From Symbiodinium natans (lineage: Eukaryota; Sar; Dinophyceae; Suessiales; Symbiodiniaceae), in the NCBI GenBank assembly GCA_905221605.1, contig CAJNDS010002294.1:219501-283500 (forward strand): DNA of 64,000 nucleotides. The letters are read 5' to 3'. This document shows, one piece after another, positions 43,781-55,100 of the stretch (positions are counted from its first letter, which is position 1; every line of letters begins with the position of its first letter). Both the position numbers and the translations under genes were made by a program. The notes under the pieces were generated by a model. That model was not told the DNA's origin, made no database searches, and was given only the letters and a program-made list of their open reading frames with translations.

Positions 43781-43784
43781 GGTA

Positions 43785-44260
43785 CGCCCTAGCACTGCAA
43801 AGCAAGACTGCTCAAGCGAGGTCGATCATCGACAAGTTCACCAATGCATCGAAGGCCTCCTTTCTGATCCTAGCGTTACTTATGTCCACATTTTCATGCT
43901 GCCCGTGTCGCAGGAAGCTTCATCAAGGTGCATGCATGGTGCGCCATTCATACAGCACCTGGCCTGCAGGCCGACAAGATGGAGCCAGCTCGCGTCACTG
44001 AAGTTACACCTTCGTGATCCACTTGCAGATTACGTTTGAACTTCACGCACGCAACAGGCCTGCACATTTCCTCATGCCCTGGTCATGCCATCGCAGAGGA
44101 CATTCAGCTTGTCGGGCAAAGCTGGGCTAGGTGGAGCACATATTATGAGCAATGGCTTCTGCGACTGGGTCGAGACGCAGACAAGCTACTCAATGCTGAG
44201 AGAAAGTATAAGGAGACGTCATCAGAAACAAGGCAACAAACAGAGACCGACAGGAAGTAG
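43785..44260 (+). CDS. Unidentified gene, two coding-like segments
   Basis: About 43800-44039 reads CIEGLLSDPSVTYVHIFMLP and ends at TGA. An overlapping frame continues with GHAIAEDIQLVGQSWARWST and a Lys/Glu/Thr-rich helix to TAG at 44260. The second segment is the better supported. Whether both are used by splicing is unknown. Confidence 0.38.
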
Positions 44261-46090
44261 ATCAGAGAACATTATTGCCGGTCAGCATCGACATGTCGGT
44301 CAACAGAGAGGGCAGAGAAACATGGCGGGCAAGAAGGCAAAAGCCTTTGCCCTCAGATCATTTGTCGCCCCTATTGTCTCTCTTCAAAGCAATGCAGAGG
44401 TTAGTGTGAGTCAATGAATCCTGAGATCACCCTGAACATTAACCTCAGTGTCTGTGAAACAACTTGAGGAGGTCGGGTTTTGGACTTTTCTGAGGAGTTT
44501 CCTGTCAGACTGTTTTGTGGTCCCGCAACGAGAGACATCATAGTCCCTGTTTTTTGCTGGCAGGCCGCGTTATCTGATCTCATGTCTCCTTGTTCCTGAA
44601 TGTTTCTGGTCACGAGATCCCGAGCATTGTCTGATGGAATGGAGTGTCCATCTGGTTTTCTGATGATGTTTTTCTGGTCTCATTTCAAAGATGGTGCGCG
44701 GACCAGAAAGCCCTCGTCTTGGTTCACAAGCCGGCGAACTCTCAACAGCCTGATGAGAGCTTTCACAGAACAGAGCCCAGGCCGGTTACAGACGATTAGA
44801 CGATTTAGGAAACTATGCGTCCGAGTGGGCGTGCAATGGTAACCTCCGATCTGCAAACCGGCACAGGATAGCGCGAAGTAGCAGCAAATACCCCAGGAAT
44901 AATCGGAATGAGATTTTGAGGTTCGTACGTAAGGGCCCTGCCTAGTCTGTCTGAGCACGGAAATCGTGGGTTCTCTTTGACGACCATATTAACAAGCAGC
45001 CTGGCGGTCAAATTCCCCAACGGCTAGGCCAGCAAAGCCAGTGAAACGGCGCCGCGTTCAAGAGCTTGGGCCGGCCATGGTTTAAACAGCCTGGCCCTTT
45101 TGATTCCAGGCCTCCTACAAGATTCATAGAGGCACTTGACCTTTGCAGGGAGGGGGGCAAAACGGGGGAGAGGGGAGGGAGGGGGGGGGAGGGGTTTTAT
45201 CCTGCTCTTCTGACAAAACATTACAGTGGCGAAAACGGCTCTATGATGTTCCGTGAATCATGTGAGTTCATGACAGAGTTGGCAACCTCAGATCTCAAGC
45301 TTAGATTGTGAACCGAGCGACTTGCGTGACCCTGGGAGGCTGCGGAAGCTGTGACAAGTGAGCGCCGAGAGCAGGAGAAAAAAGGTGGTGTGCAATCGTC
45401 GATTTGCCGCTTGCAGAAGCCTGGGTAGGGACTGGCCTTACTGGAAGGAGACTTGAGCACGTGGCAGCATGTCTCATGTGACTGCTGGAGTCTTGCCCGT
45501 AGGCTATCAAAGCGGGGAAGAGCCGCAAGGAAGCTGGCGAACTTGCACTGAAGGCTTGCAGTGAGCTCACTTCGCGCATTCGCAGCCGACCACGTGCGTT
45601 GACTGCAGATGTCCCCTGCAGTATTGCACTGTCCCATATCTGTCCTTCATTGTTCTGTGCGGGCCCCTTTGGGTTCAAGCCTCTGCTGTTTGGTTTTGTT
45701 TGTTTGCGCATTTTGTGGTCCGGCAGTTCGCCTTACGAAGCGCCTCGCCTCGGAACTCAGGCCTAGCTAAGCACCCTGACAAGTATGGATGTCTTTCGAA
45801 TATCTGTAGTTCCACCCATGTTTCGGCATCTTTTGTGTTAAACGGCTACAGACGACGAGCCTCAAGTTAGGGCCACACCGGCCCACATCCAGTCCATGTG
45901 GTGTGATGCAGAGTTTTTGTTACTTGCCTTTGACTGCCATGGCCCGTTCCTGAGGTTGCTGTGGTCGCAATGTCTTGCTGTGAACCTTTTGGTGGCCCCA
46001 GAAGTAAGTCATGCCAGGACAGCGTTTGCTGTGCCCTGTAGCTTTTGTCAATGTGCTTGAATTAATTTTCCATTCCCGACTGCTTCTGAG
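44261..46090. other. No supported gene
   Basis: Includes a G-rich tract (about 45144-45196) and several open stretches on both strands (for example 44600-44842 +) without domain or splice evidence. Confidence 0.4.
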
Positions 46091-46094
46091 AGTT

Positions 46095-46412
46095 GAGCCA
46101 TGTTGAGCCTCTGAGTCTGAAGGACATGCTGAAGATAGAATCCGATGCGATGGATGCGCGTCGATTGGAGAATGCTGCGAGCACCCTACACTTGCCTACA
46201 ATGACCTCTGGGAGCTTTGACATGATAAGATCTCTACAGTGTCTACAGTGTGCAGTCTGAGGTATGGAGGCTTTATCAGAAGGAGAGGTCGATGTCAGCC
46301 CACGGCCCAGCAGTCGATTCACCATGGGGCACCGCAAGACGGCGACACGGGTGGTTCCGAGGACTTGACCTCTCTTGTGGAAGAGCAGGATGAGCAAGAG
46401 GTGGCAGTCTTG
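46095..46412 (+). CDS. Possible exons of an unidentified gene
   Basis: About 46105-46240 reads LSLKDMLKIESDAMDARRLE and NAASTLHLPTMTSGSFDMIR. A later frame reads DLTSLVEEQDEQEVAVL and stops at TGA near 46411. The overlapping minus-strand ORF (46062-46619) is less protein-like. Between 46420 and 47740 nothing is supported. Confidence 0.38.
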
Positions 46413-47744
46413 TGAGCTTCCGATCTCCATATGCTTCCGGTGTGCTGCAGACTTCCTTTCGGCACACAGGACGAGCAGACTATTTTGCGGAAGAAGGCGC
46501 AGAGCACAATCGGAGATAAGCCGGGCACTGAACGTGTGAATCGTCAAGATCACTTGCCCAGCATTTGCTCTATCCTGCTCTTCTGAGAGCATCCTTTTGC
46601 GACCCAGGCTCAACTTCACGGACGTGCGATTCGACTTGAGTGAGCTCTTGCCTTGGCTGCTTTAGTTCACACATTGGTGGCCAGCGCAAGTGGTGTGGGC
46701 TTAGCCGATCTTCTTAGTAGTCAACAAGGCAACAGTGCGACTATGACGACCTACCAACGTTTCCCATCAGACCAAACTTCGCAGGCCTTTTCAAGCGCGT
46801 GAGCGGCGTTTGAGCACAACCCTCGCTTGAATCTGCTGTTTCTGCTTGAATGTCTAACATGAAGGGAGCAATGCATGAAGGGGGGGTGCCCTGTAGTGGT
46901 GCTGTCTCTGTATCTGGACCAGAAGGTTGCAAATAGCCCCTTGTACAGCCACATATATGTATAGATATATCCCTAGAGCCACATGCACGGCATACATGGC
47001 ATAGTAGTCTCTTGAGAGTGCCAGGCTTCAAGAATGAGCTTCAACCTGCGTCGCAGTGCGTAGTTTTTGATGGATGTCCTGAGGACCATGCCGCCAGAAC
47101 ATTGCTTTGCAGCGCATTCGTTCGCCGGGAAACAGGTAGAAGTAGACAAGCCAGGACCCATATCATCCGTCCAACACACCGATCTACCAGACGGCCACCT
47201 TCGTGCAGCCGCGCCTTGGCGGATCGTACTCCTAGCTCTGAAGAGCATGTTGTCTTTGATGGGAAGGTCTGCGTAGGAAGGGGAAGGTGGCGGTCATGCC
47301 AATTGACATGCGGGCCACGCCCACTAGCCCCGTGATGTGCATACGTTAATGAAGTGCTAACTAACGTTCGAAGCATCTTGGTGCTTCCTTGTATGGGTGA
47401 CTAAGCCGCTGGGGTTCAGAGTGAGAGCGAGAATGAGAGAGAGGGCACTCGCTCCCAACAATGCCGATGCTCACGATGACCCTCTTTTGGGATTTGGATG
47501 ACTTGCACCGGAGACCGCAATTATGCAAGCTCCATGACGCGAGAAGCATCCGAGGTCTTCGAGTGAGTTTGGGCCCTACGACTACTCCCGTTCCGGCAAT
47601 CCCACAAGGCCCGGCTTGGAACTGGGGCCCAGAAGCTTATGGGCAGCTCTCGTTAGCTCGATATATTGGGCTCTTGCAAGCTTGCGAAGCTTGCGAAGCT
47701 TCAGCTCTGAAAGTAGCTGCCTGGTGGGTTGAAGTAAACCGCTC

Positions 47745-48152
47745 GCATGGCACACTTGGCTGAGCAGGACAGCATTGGAGAAACATGTGGCAATGCTGGA
47801 GCAGGCTGCTTTGGGCTGTTTTTCTTTACAGCCTCTGTGGAATGGAATGTTGCTTTTGAGCACGGCACCGGCGCAAACAGTAGATGTTCCTGGCCCAGGC
47901 AGCAGCTGCTTTTGCATTTGCATCGGGCATGGCCGTCGGGAGCCTGGAGAAATCTGGAGAACGCTGCGAGGAGGAGTGCTCTGTGAGGAGCGCTAGGAAA
48001 AGGCTCATCGAGGCAGCGGCTTAGAACTGCTTTCGCTTCGTACGCCCAGATCCCAGGCTCTCCACACCGTGACCCGCTTGCTGAAGTACGGAGACCAGGC
48101 TGGGCAGGAACGTCACAGGGCCAGAGCCGAAACTTCACCGAGACTCCTTGGA
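47745..48152 (+). CDS. Possible exons of an unidentified gene
   Basis: An ATG at 47747 starts MAHLAEQDSIGETCGNAGAG. About 48068-48150 reads HTVTRLLKYGDQAGQERHRA and stops at TGA. Neither segment could be placed in a family. Confidence 0.3.
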
Positions 48153-48349
48153 AGGTGATTGCAAACGAGGACATCTACGGCGGCATGCACAGACTCCTGA
48201 CACAGGAGCGGAGTGTACGTGCGTAGTGAGTGTAGTGTCACTGCATAGGGCCCTCAGCAGAAGCGAAGTTCCTTTCTTACGTGGATTGTTGCTGTGCGGT
48301 GTGAGTGTTTTCAGGACTGTACAAACAGCGGCATCGATGCCTCTTGCCC

Positions 48350-49106
48350 TTAATTTTGACGCTACGCGACCCGCCTCGGCCCGGCCCAGCGCACCCGCGT
48401 GAGCATGGTGATTCCGCAGCGCCCAAGTCGCTGGACCCCAAGCAATAAGGGTTGGGTTGAGGGTTGAGGGTTGAGGGTTCCGGGTTTATGGTTTATGGTT
48501 TGGGGTTTGGGGTTGAGGGTTAGTTTAGGGCTCAAGGGTCACGCTTTGGGGTTGAGGGTTTTTTGGGTTTAGGGTTCGGCTTGGAGTGATCGTAGGGTTG
48601 AGCCAGGCCCTTAAGGTTTAAGGCGACTCTTCGGCAGGGTGGGGGGAGGGGGAGGGGTAGGGGGGAGGGGGGGGGGGCCAGTAAGCGGGGGGAGGGGGTG
48701 GGGGGGGGGGGGGGGGGTTGGGTGGGGGGGGGGAGGGGCTGGGGGGTGGAGGGGGGTGGGGGGGGGGGGGTTGGGTGGGGGGGAAAGGGGGGCGGTGAAC
48801 ACACGGCGGGGCTTCAATGCCTCTGGTCCTGGCGAACCGTCTGCTTCTGACCCAGGAAGGGTGAAAAAAAGGGAGGGGGGGGGTAGGGGGTGGGGGGGGG
48901 GTGGGGGGGGGGGTAGGGGGGGGGTAGGGGGGGGGGGGGGGGTAGGGTCCGGGGGCGCCCTGGGATGGGCTGCAACTGCCTCTGGTCCTGGCGAGACATC
49001 CGCTTGCGGACCCTCCTCTCCTAGGGGGGGTACCCATTTGAAGCAAAAAAAGGGGGTGCCTGTTCTGACAACCTATACACCTTCGGCCCGAGGCCTCGGC
49101 GGATTT
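48350..49106 (+). repeat. Composite repeat: element A, telomere-like tract, G runs, element B (copy 2)
   Basis: Element A (TTTTGACGCTACGCGACC then GCCTCGGCCCGG) lies at about 48353-48385. It is followed by a telomere-like tract (48446-48600), long impure G runs (about 48640-48790 and 48870-48945), two copies of CTGGTCCTGGCGA-containing words (about 48822 and 48982), and element B (CCCGAGGCCTCGGCGGATTT, about 49084-49103). The order A, G run, B is the same as at 1.72-1.92 kb in reverse. Confidence 0.65.
48446..48600 (+). repeat. Interstitial telomere-like repeats
   Basis: Tandem variants of TTTAGGG: GGGTTGAGGGTTGAGGG, GGTTTATGGTTTATGG, GGTTTGGGGTTTGGGG, and GGGTTTAGGGTT near 48577. Algal and dinoflagellate telomeres use TTTAGGG, so this looks like a decayed telomeric seed or a repair insertion. 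The tract is about 150 bp. Confidence 0.6.
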
Positions 49107-49152
49107 CACATGGTTCTTGGTGTATTCCTGGAGTTTTCTTCGGAGCACTTAG

Positions 49153-52144
49153 CTCTTTGAGGTCAAGTTTGTGGACACCACAGATCTCAACGCCCTGAGC
49201 AAGGCCAAGCTTTCTAGCGTCCCTTTGCGCCGGCGTCGCAAGCATCACCAGCTTTCCAGATCAGGCCATTACTCCCAAGACACGACTCATTCACTTGGAA
49301 AGTCCGTTCGGAACTGAGCATCACTGACCATCCGCTGTCCAGGCCAGTAGCTGCAGCTATGTTTCTGTGTGTTTGTGAATGGTGGGGCCAAGGTCGAATC
49401 CCAGAATGCGCATCACAGACATTAGGGGCGTTTGTGCTATTGCTCACAAGTTGGAGACTCAATGACAGGGCTAAAAACCGCACCACGATGTTAGTTGCAG
49501 CCGCCATGCATTTCTGGTGGCAGGGAGTAAAGTCGTTAAACACTTCGCTGGTAAACCCCGACACCTCAGGCACGGGATTCTTGTCAGCGTGGACAGCACC
49601 ATGATGCCGCCAGTGATCTGCAAGCCACTCACCCTGGGCCTGCACCTCAGGAGAAGCTCCGGCGACTGACCATACATACGAGGGCACATGAAATGCGCAG
49701 GCGTTGACATCGTGGTTCACTCTGCTACGAAGTTCTTCTCGGGCCATGCTGACTGCACCGGTGGCCTCGTGTGCGTGCGCCATCCTGTCGGGATCTCTGA
49801 TCTTACGTGGGTCCCAAGCGCAGTCTTTGAGCTTCTGTTTGTGCTTGTGAGCTTCAGGAGCTGGCTCATCGTGTGGCTTTCCTTCAGAATGCAGAAGGCA
49901 CAGCTCTGGCTCCTTTTGAGACCTGCTCTCAGTTCCGACTCCATCGGCACGCACGCTCGCTCTGCTTCGCCGTGCACGTTGTTTCTGACCTTGATGAGAA
50001 ATCGATTGTACGCATGTTTTATTGACTCAGGTGCTTCCTTTTCCTTCGTGGCATCAAGACCATGTTCTTGTCTGAACCTCGGTATCCAGACCTCCGAAGA
50101 TCGAGGCAGGCCGACCAGACTCAGACTCAAAGCTCAAGCTGAAGTGTGCCCAGGCGAGTGGAGCGTGCTCAGCAAAATGCACGTCGAGCTGGAGACCTTT
50201 GCAAGCCATTGCGTAACCTGCTGCCACTGCTCTCACCGTATTCTTCGCCTGAGGTCGTAAACTTTTTGCTGCGAAGCAAGCACATCAAGCAGGTGTCGGC
50301 CTCAGGTTGTGTGAAGCGCCTCGTGCCGCCTCGCGACCTTCTAGCATTTGGTCTGCGTGAGGTCTTCTTCCCCGGCCCCGGAGGATGCGATCCCACCAGC
50401 GAAGGGCTCGACTTGGAGCACGCGAAGAACTTTTGAGATCTTTGACGATCTTTGCCAGCTGTTCGCCAGCCGAGGCTTGGCCATTCACTGGTCCCAGAGC
50501 AAGGGCAGCGGATCGGTGATCAGCTTGACCACAGGAAAGCTTCATTCGGCAGTGTCAGCGCTGGATAAGCAAACGCCTTATTTTCGATGACCGTGCACTC
50601 CTTTTCAAAATATGGAGAAGCCCACCTTTTTTGACCAAAACGCATCAGCACATTGAGCGGCTCTTTTGAAACAAGCCCCAGGTTGCCCCCGGTTGCTCCT
50701 GAACCATCTGCTCAACTTGCAAGAACGAGTTGCCTCCTAGCCTGCTTGGTGTTTGACCCCGCTGAAAATAAATACATATTTTGCCTTCTGCAAAATAAAT
50801 ACATCAATAAGTAAATAAATAAATAAATATAAATATAAATATAAATATATATATATCCATACATTTTCTATATATGTATGAACTGTAAGTACATATATAT
50901 ATACATGTATACATATATGTATATATATATATACATACATACATACATACATATAATTGCAAAAATATAAATAAGTAAGTCAATAAGTCAATAAATCAAT
51001 AAACCAATAAGCCAATAAACCAACAAATCAATAAATCAATAAATCAATAAGTCAATGAATCAATAAATCAATAAATCAAAAAATCAATAAATCAATAAAT
51101 CAATAAATCAATAAACCAATAAATCAATAAATCAATAAATCAATAAACCAATAAACCAATAAATCAATAAATCAATAAAGCAATAAAGCAATAAATCAAA
51201 AAATCAATAAAACAATAAACCAATAAATCAAAAAATCAATAAAATCAATAAACCAATAAACATCAATAAACCAAAAAATCAAAAAATCAAAAAATCAAAA
51301 AATCAAAAAATCAATAAATCAATAAATCAATAAATCAAAAAATCAATAAATCAATAAATCAATAAATCAATAAATCAATAAATCAATAAATCAATAAATC
51401 AATAAATCAATAAATCAATAAATCAATATATATATATATATATGTACTATATGGGCATGCACGCCTATTGCGGCACCCGTAGGAAAACGCCCTTTGGTTA
51501 CAACCACACGGACTGGTTGTAACCATGGCAAAGGTTATTCCCAAAGCAGTTGTACAGATACGTACATAGGCATTTTCTGCATGTAAAATCAAGAGAGATG
51601 AGTCAGTATCATGAAGCGACATTTTTTTCCGAAGACATGGTTCAAAACTTTTTAAACATGAATATTGTTTTTAATGCATGAAATACTTGAATTGCATGGA
51701 ATAGTATTTGTGACTGTATATCAAATCTTGAATCATAGGTTCCGGGCTGCGGGCACAAACACGTTTTTCGAAGTTGTGTACATATCCAAAAGGCCAGTCG
51801 TAAACATATCTGATTTTGGGCTACAAAGAATAATGCTTTTCGTGACTAGCAGGCCTGTTGAAATCATAGTCGTTAAAAGCGGGTACTCAGACGCTTGGTC
51901 TCAAGGGTTTCGTCTCGAACGCCGAAGGCTTTTTGGCACATCGGCTGTCCCAGTACCTGTGCTTCATTCTCTTCCATGATTCCCCAATACTTCAAGATTG
52001 ATTACCATTTCGTTTTGCGCTCTAGTTATGTTAATCGAGTGCATAAGCTATTTGCCATTTTCCACTGTGGGGGTCTAAAAAGCGGGGTGGTTTCATGAAA
52101 AAGAGGTGTGGTTTCATGAGCTTAATTCATGTATTTGCCCCGCG

Positions 52145-52195
<51 letters not shown>

Positions 52196-55100
52196 TCCCT
52201 TCCCCAAGCAGTGCTTCACTAGCCGGGCTAGGTTCTGCAAGTTATTAACGTATGAAGAATCAAATATGATGACAATAATATGTCTAGCTAAGTAGCTACT
52301 TTGACTAAATCTACACGCAATGACTTGTTCGACATCCCCCCCCTCCCCCCCTCCCTTCCCGCCTCCCCACCCCCCCCCCCCCCCCCCTCCCCCCCCTCCG
52401 CCCCTCCCGCCCCCACCCCTCCCCCCCCCTCCCTCCCCCTTTGCTGCGGCCAGCTGATGCTGATGATTTGCCCGTCCTAGCCCATGGAGGCCCGGCAAAG
52501 GGCCAGCTGATGCTGATGATACTTCCGTCCTAGCCCCTTAATGGGCCAGCAAGGGCCAGCTGATGCTGATGATGCTCCCCTCCTGGTCCCTCCCGTCCTG
52601 GCCCCAGCAAAGAGCCAGCTGATGCTGATGATGCTCCCCTCCTGGCCCCTTGAGGGGCCAGCAAAGGGCCAGCTGATGCTGATGATGCTCCCCTCCTGGC
52701 CGCTTTACTGCTGATGCTCCCTTGAGGGACAGCCAAGGGCCAACTGATGCTGACTCCTGGCCCCTTGAGGGGCCAGCAAAGGGCCAGCTGATGCTGATGA
52801 TGCTCCCCTCCTGCCTTTGGATCAGCCAGCAAAGGGCCAGTTGATGCTGATGATGCTCCCCTCCTGGCCGCTTGAGGGCCAGCAAAGGGCCAGCTGATGC
52901 TGATGATGCTCCCCTCCTGGCCGCTTGAGGGCCAGCAAAGGGCCAGCTGATGCTGATGATGCTCCCCTCCTGGCCGCTTGAGGGCCGGCAAAGGGCCAGC
53001 TGATGCTGATGATGCTCCCCTCCTGCCTTTTGATCGGCCAGCAAAGGGCCAGCTGATGCTGATGATGCTCCCCTCCTGGCCGCTTGAGGGCCAGCAAAGG
53101 GCCAGCTGATGCTGATGATGCTCCCCTCCTGGCTTGAGGAGCAAAGGGCCAGCTGATGCTGCTGATGCTCCCCCCCTGGCCCGTTGAGGGACAGCAATGG
53201 GCCAACTGATGCTGATGATGCCCCCCTTTGCCATTTGATCGGCCAGCAAAGGGCCAGCTGATGCTGATGATGCTCCCCTCCTGGCCGCTTGAGGGCCAGC
53301 AAAGGGCCAGCTGATGCTGATGATGCTCCCCTCCTGGCCGCTTGAGGGCCAGCAAAGGGCCAGCTGATGCTGATGATGCTCCCCTCCTGGCCGCTTGAGG
53401 GCCAGCAAAGGCCAGCTGATGCCGATGATGCTGCCCTCCTGCCTTTTGATCGGCCAGCAAAGGGCCAGCTGATGCTGATGATGCTCCCCTCCTGGCCGCT
53501 TGAGGGCCAGCAAAGGGCCAGCTGATGCTGATGATGCTCCCCTCCTGGCTTGAGGAGCAAAGGGCCAGCTGATGCTGCTGATGCTCCCCCCCTGGCCCCT
53601 TGATGGGCCAACTGATGCTGATGATGCCCCCCTTTGCCTTTTGATCGGCCAGCAAAGGGCCAGCTGATGCTGATGATGCTCCCCTCCTGGCCGCTTGAGG
53701 GCCAGCAAAGGGCCAGCTGATGCTGATGATGCTCCCCTCCTGGCCGCTTGAGGGCCAGCAAAGGCCAGCTGATGCTGATGATGCTCCCCTCCTGGAGCAA
53801 AGGGCCAGCTGATGCTGCTGATGCTCCCCTCCTGGCCCCTTGAGGGACAGCAAAGGGCCAACTGATGCTGATGATGCTCCCCTCCTGCCTTTTGATCGGC
53901 CAGCGAAGGGCCAGCTGATGCTGATGATGCTCCCCTCCTGGCCGGTTGAAGGCCAGCAAAGGGCCAGCTGATGCTGATGATGCTCCCCTCCTGGCCCCTT
54001 GAGAGACAGCAAAGGGCCAGCTGATGCTGATGATGCTCCCCTCCTGCCTTTTGATCGGCCAGCAAAGGGCCAGCTGCTGCTGATGATGCTCCCCTCGTGG
54101 CCGCTTGAGGGCCAGCAAAGGGCCAGCTGATGCTAATAATGCTCCCCTCCTGGCCCCTTGAGGAGCAAAGGGCCAGCTGATGCTGATGATGCTCCCCTCC
54201 TGCCTTTTGATCGGCCAGCAAAGGGCCAGCTGATGCTGATGATGCTCCCCTCCTGGCCAACTGATGCTGATGATGCTCATCCTGCCTTTTGATCGGCCAG
54301 CAAAGGGCCAGCTGATGCTGATGATGCTCCCCTCCTGGCCGCTTGCTGGCCAGCAAAGGGCCAGCTGATGCTGATGATGCTCCCCTCCTGGCCCCTTGAG
54401 GAGCAAAGGGCCAGCTGATGCTGATGATGCTCCCCTCCTGGCCAGCTGATGCTGATGATGCTCCTCTCCTGCCTTTTGATCGGCCAGCAAAGGGCCAGCT
54501 GATGCTGATGATGCTCCCCTCCTGGCCGCTTGAGGGCCAGCAAAGGGCCAGCTGATGCTGATGATGCTCCCCTCCTGGCCCCTTGAGGAGCAAAGGGCCA
54601 GCTGATGCTGATGATGCTCCCCTCCTGCCTTTTGATCGGCCAGCAAAGGGCCAGCTGATGCTGATGATGCTCCCCTCCTGGCCGCTTGAGGGCCAGCAAA
54701 GGGCCAGCTGATGCTGATGATGCTCCCCTCCTGGCCCTTTGAGGAGCAAAGGGCCAGCTGATGCTGATGAAGCTCCCCTCCTGCCTTTTGATCGGCCAGC
54801 AAAGGGCCAGCTGATGCTGATGATGCTCCCCTCCTGGCCGCTTGAGGGCCAGCAAAGGGCCAGCTGATGCTGATGATGCTCCCCTCCTGGCCCCTTGAGG
54901 AGCAAAGGGCCAGCTGATGCTGATGATGCTCCCCTCCTGCCTTTTGATCGGCCAGCAAAGGGCCAGCTGCTGCTGATGATGCTCCCCTCCTGGCCGCTTG
55001 AGGGCCAGCAAAGGGCCAGCTGATGCTGATGATGCTCCCCTCCTGGCCGCTTGAGGAGCAAAGGGCCAGCTGATGCTGATGATGCCCCCCTCCTGCCTTT

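Noticed and set aside
49214-49954. 246-codon minus-strand ORF
   Set aside because: It is antisense to clear cystathionine beta-lyase exons, including the PLP lysine motif.
50146-50436. 96-codon + ORF as a lyase exon
   Set aside because: Only 50254-50292 within it fits the family alignment; the rest lies in introns.
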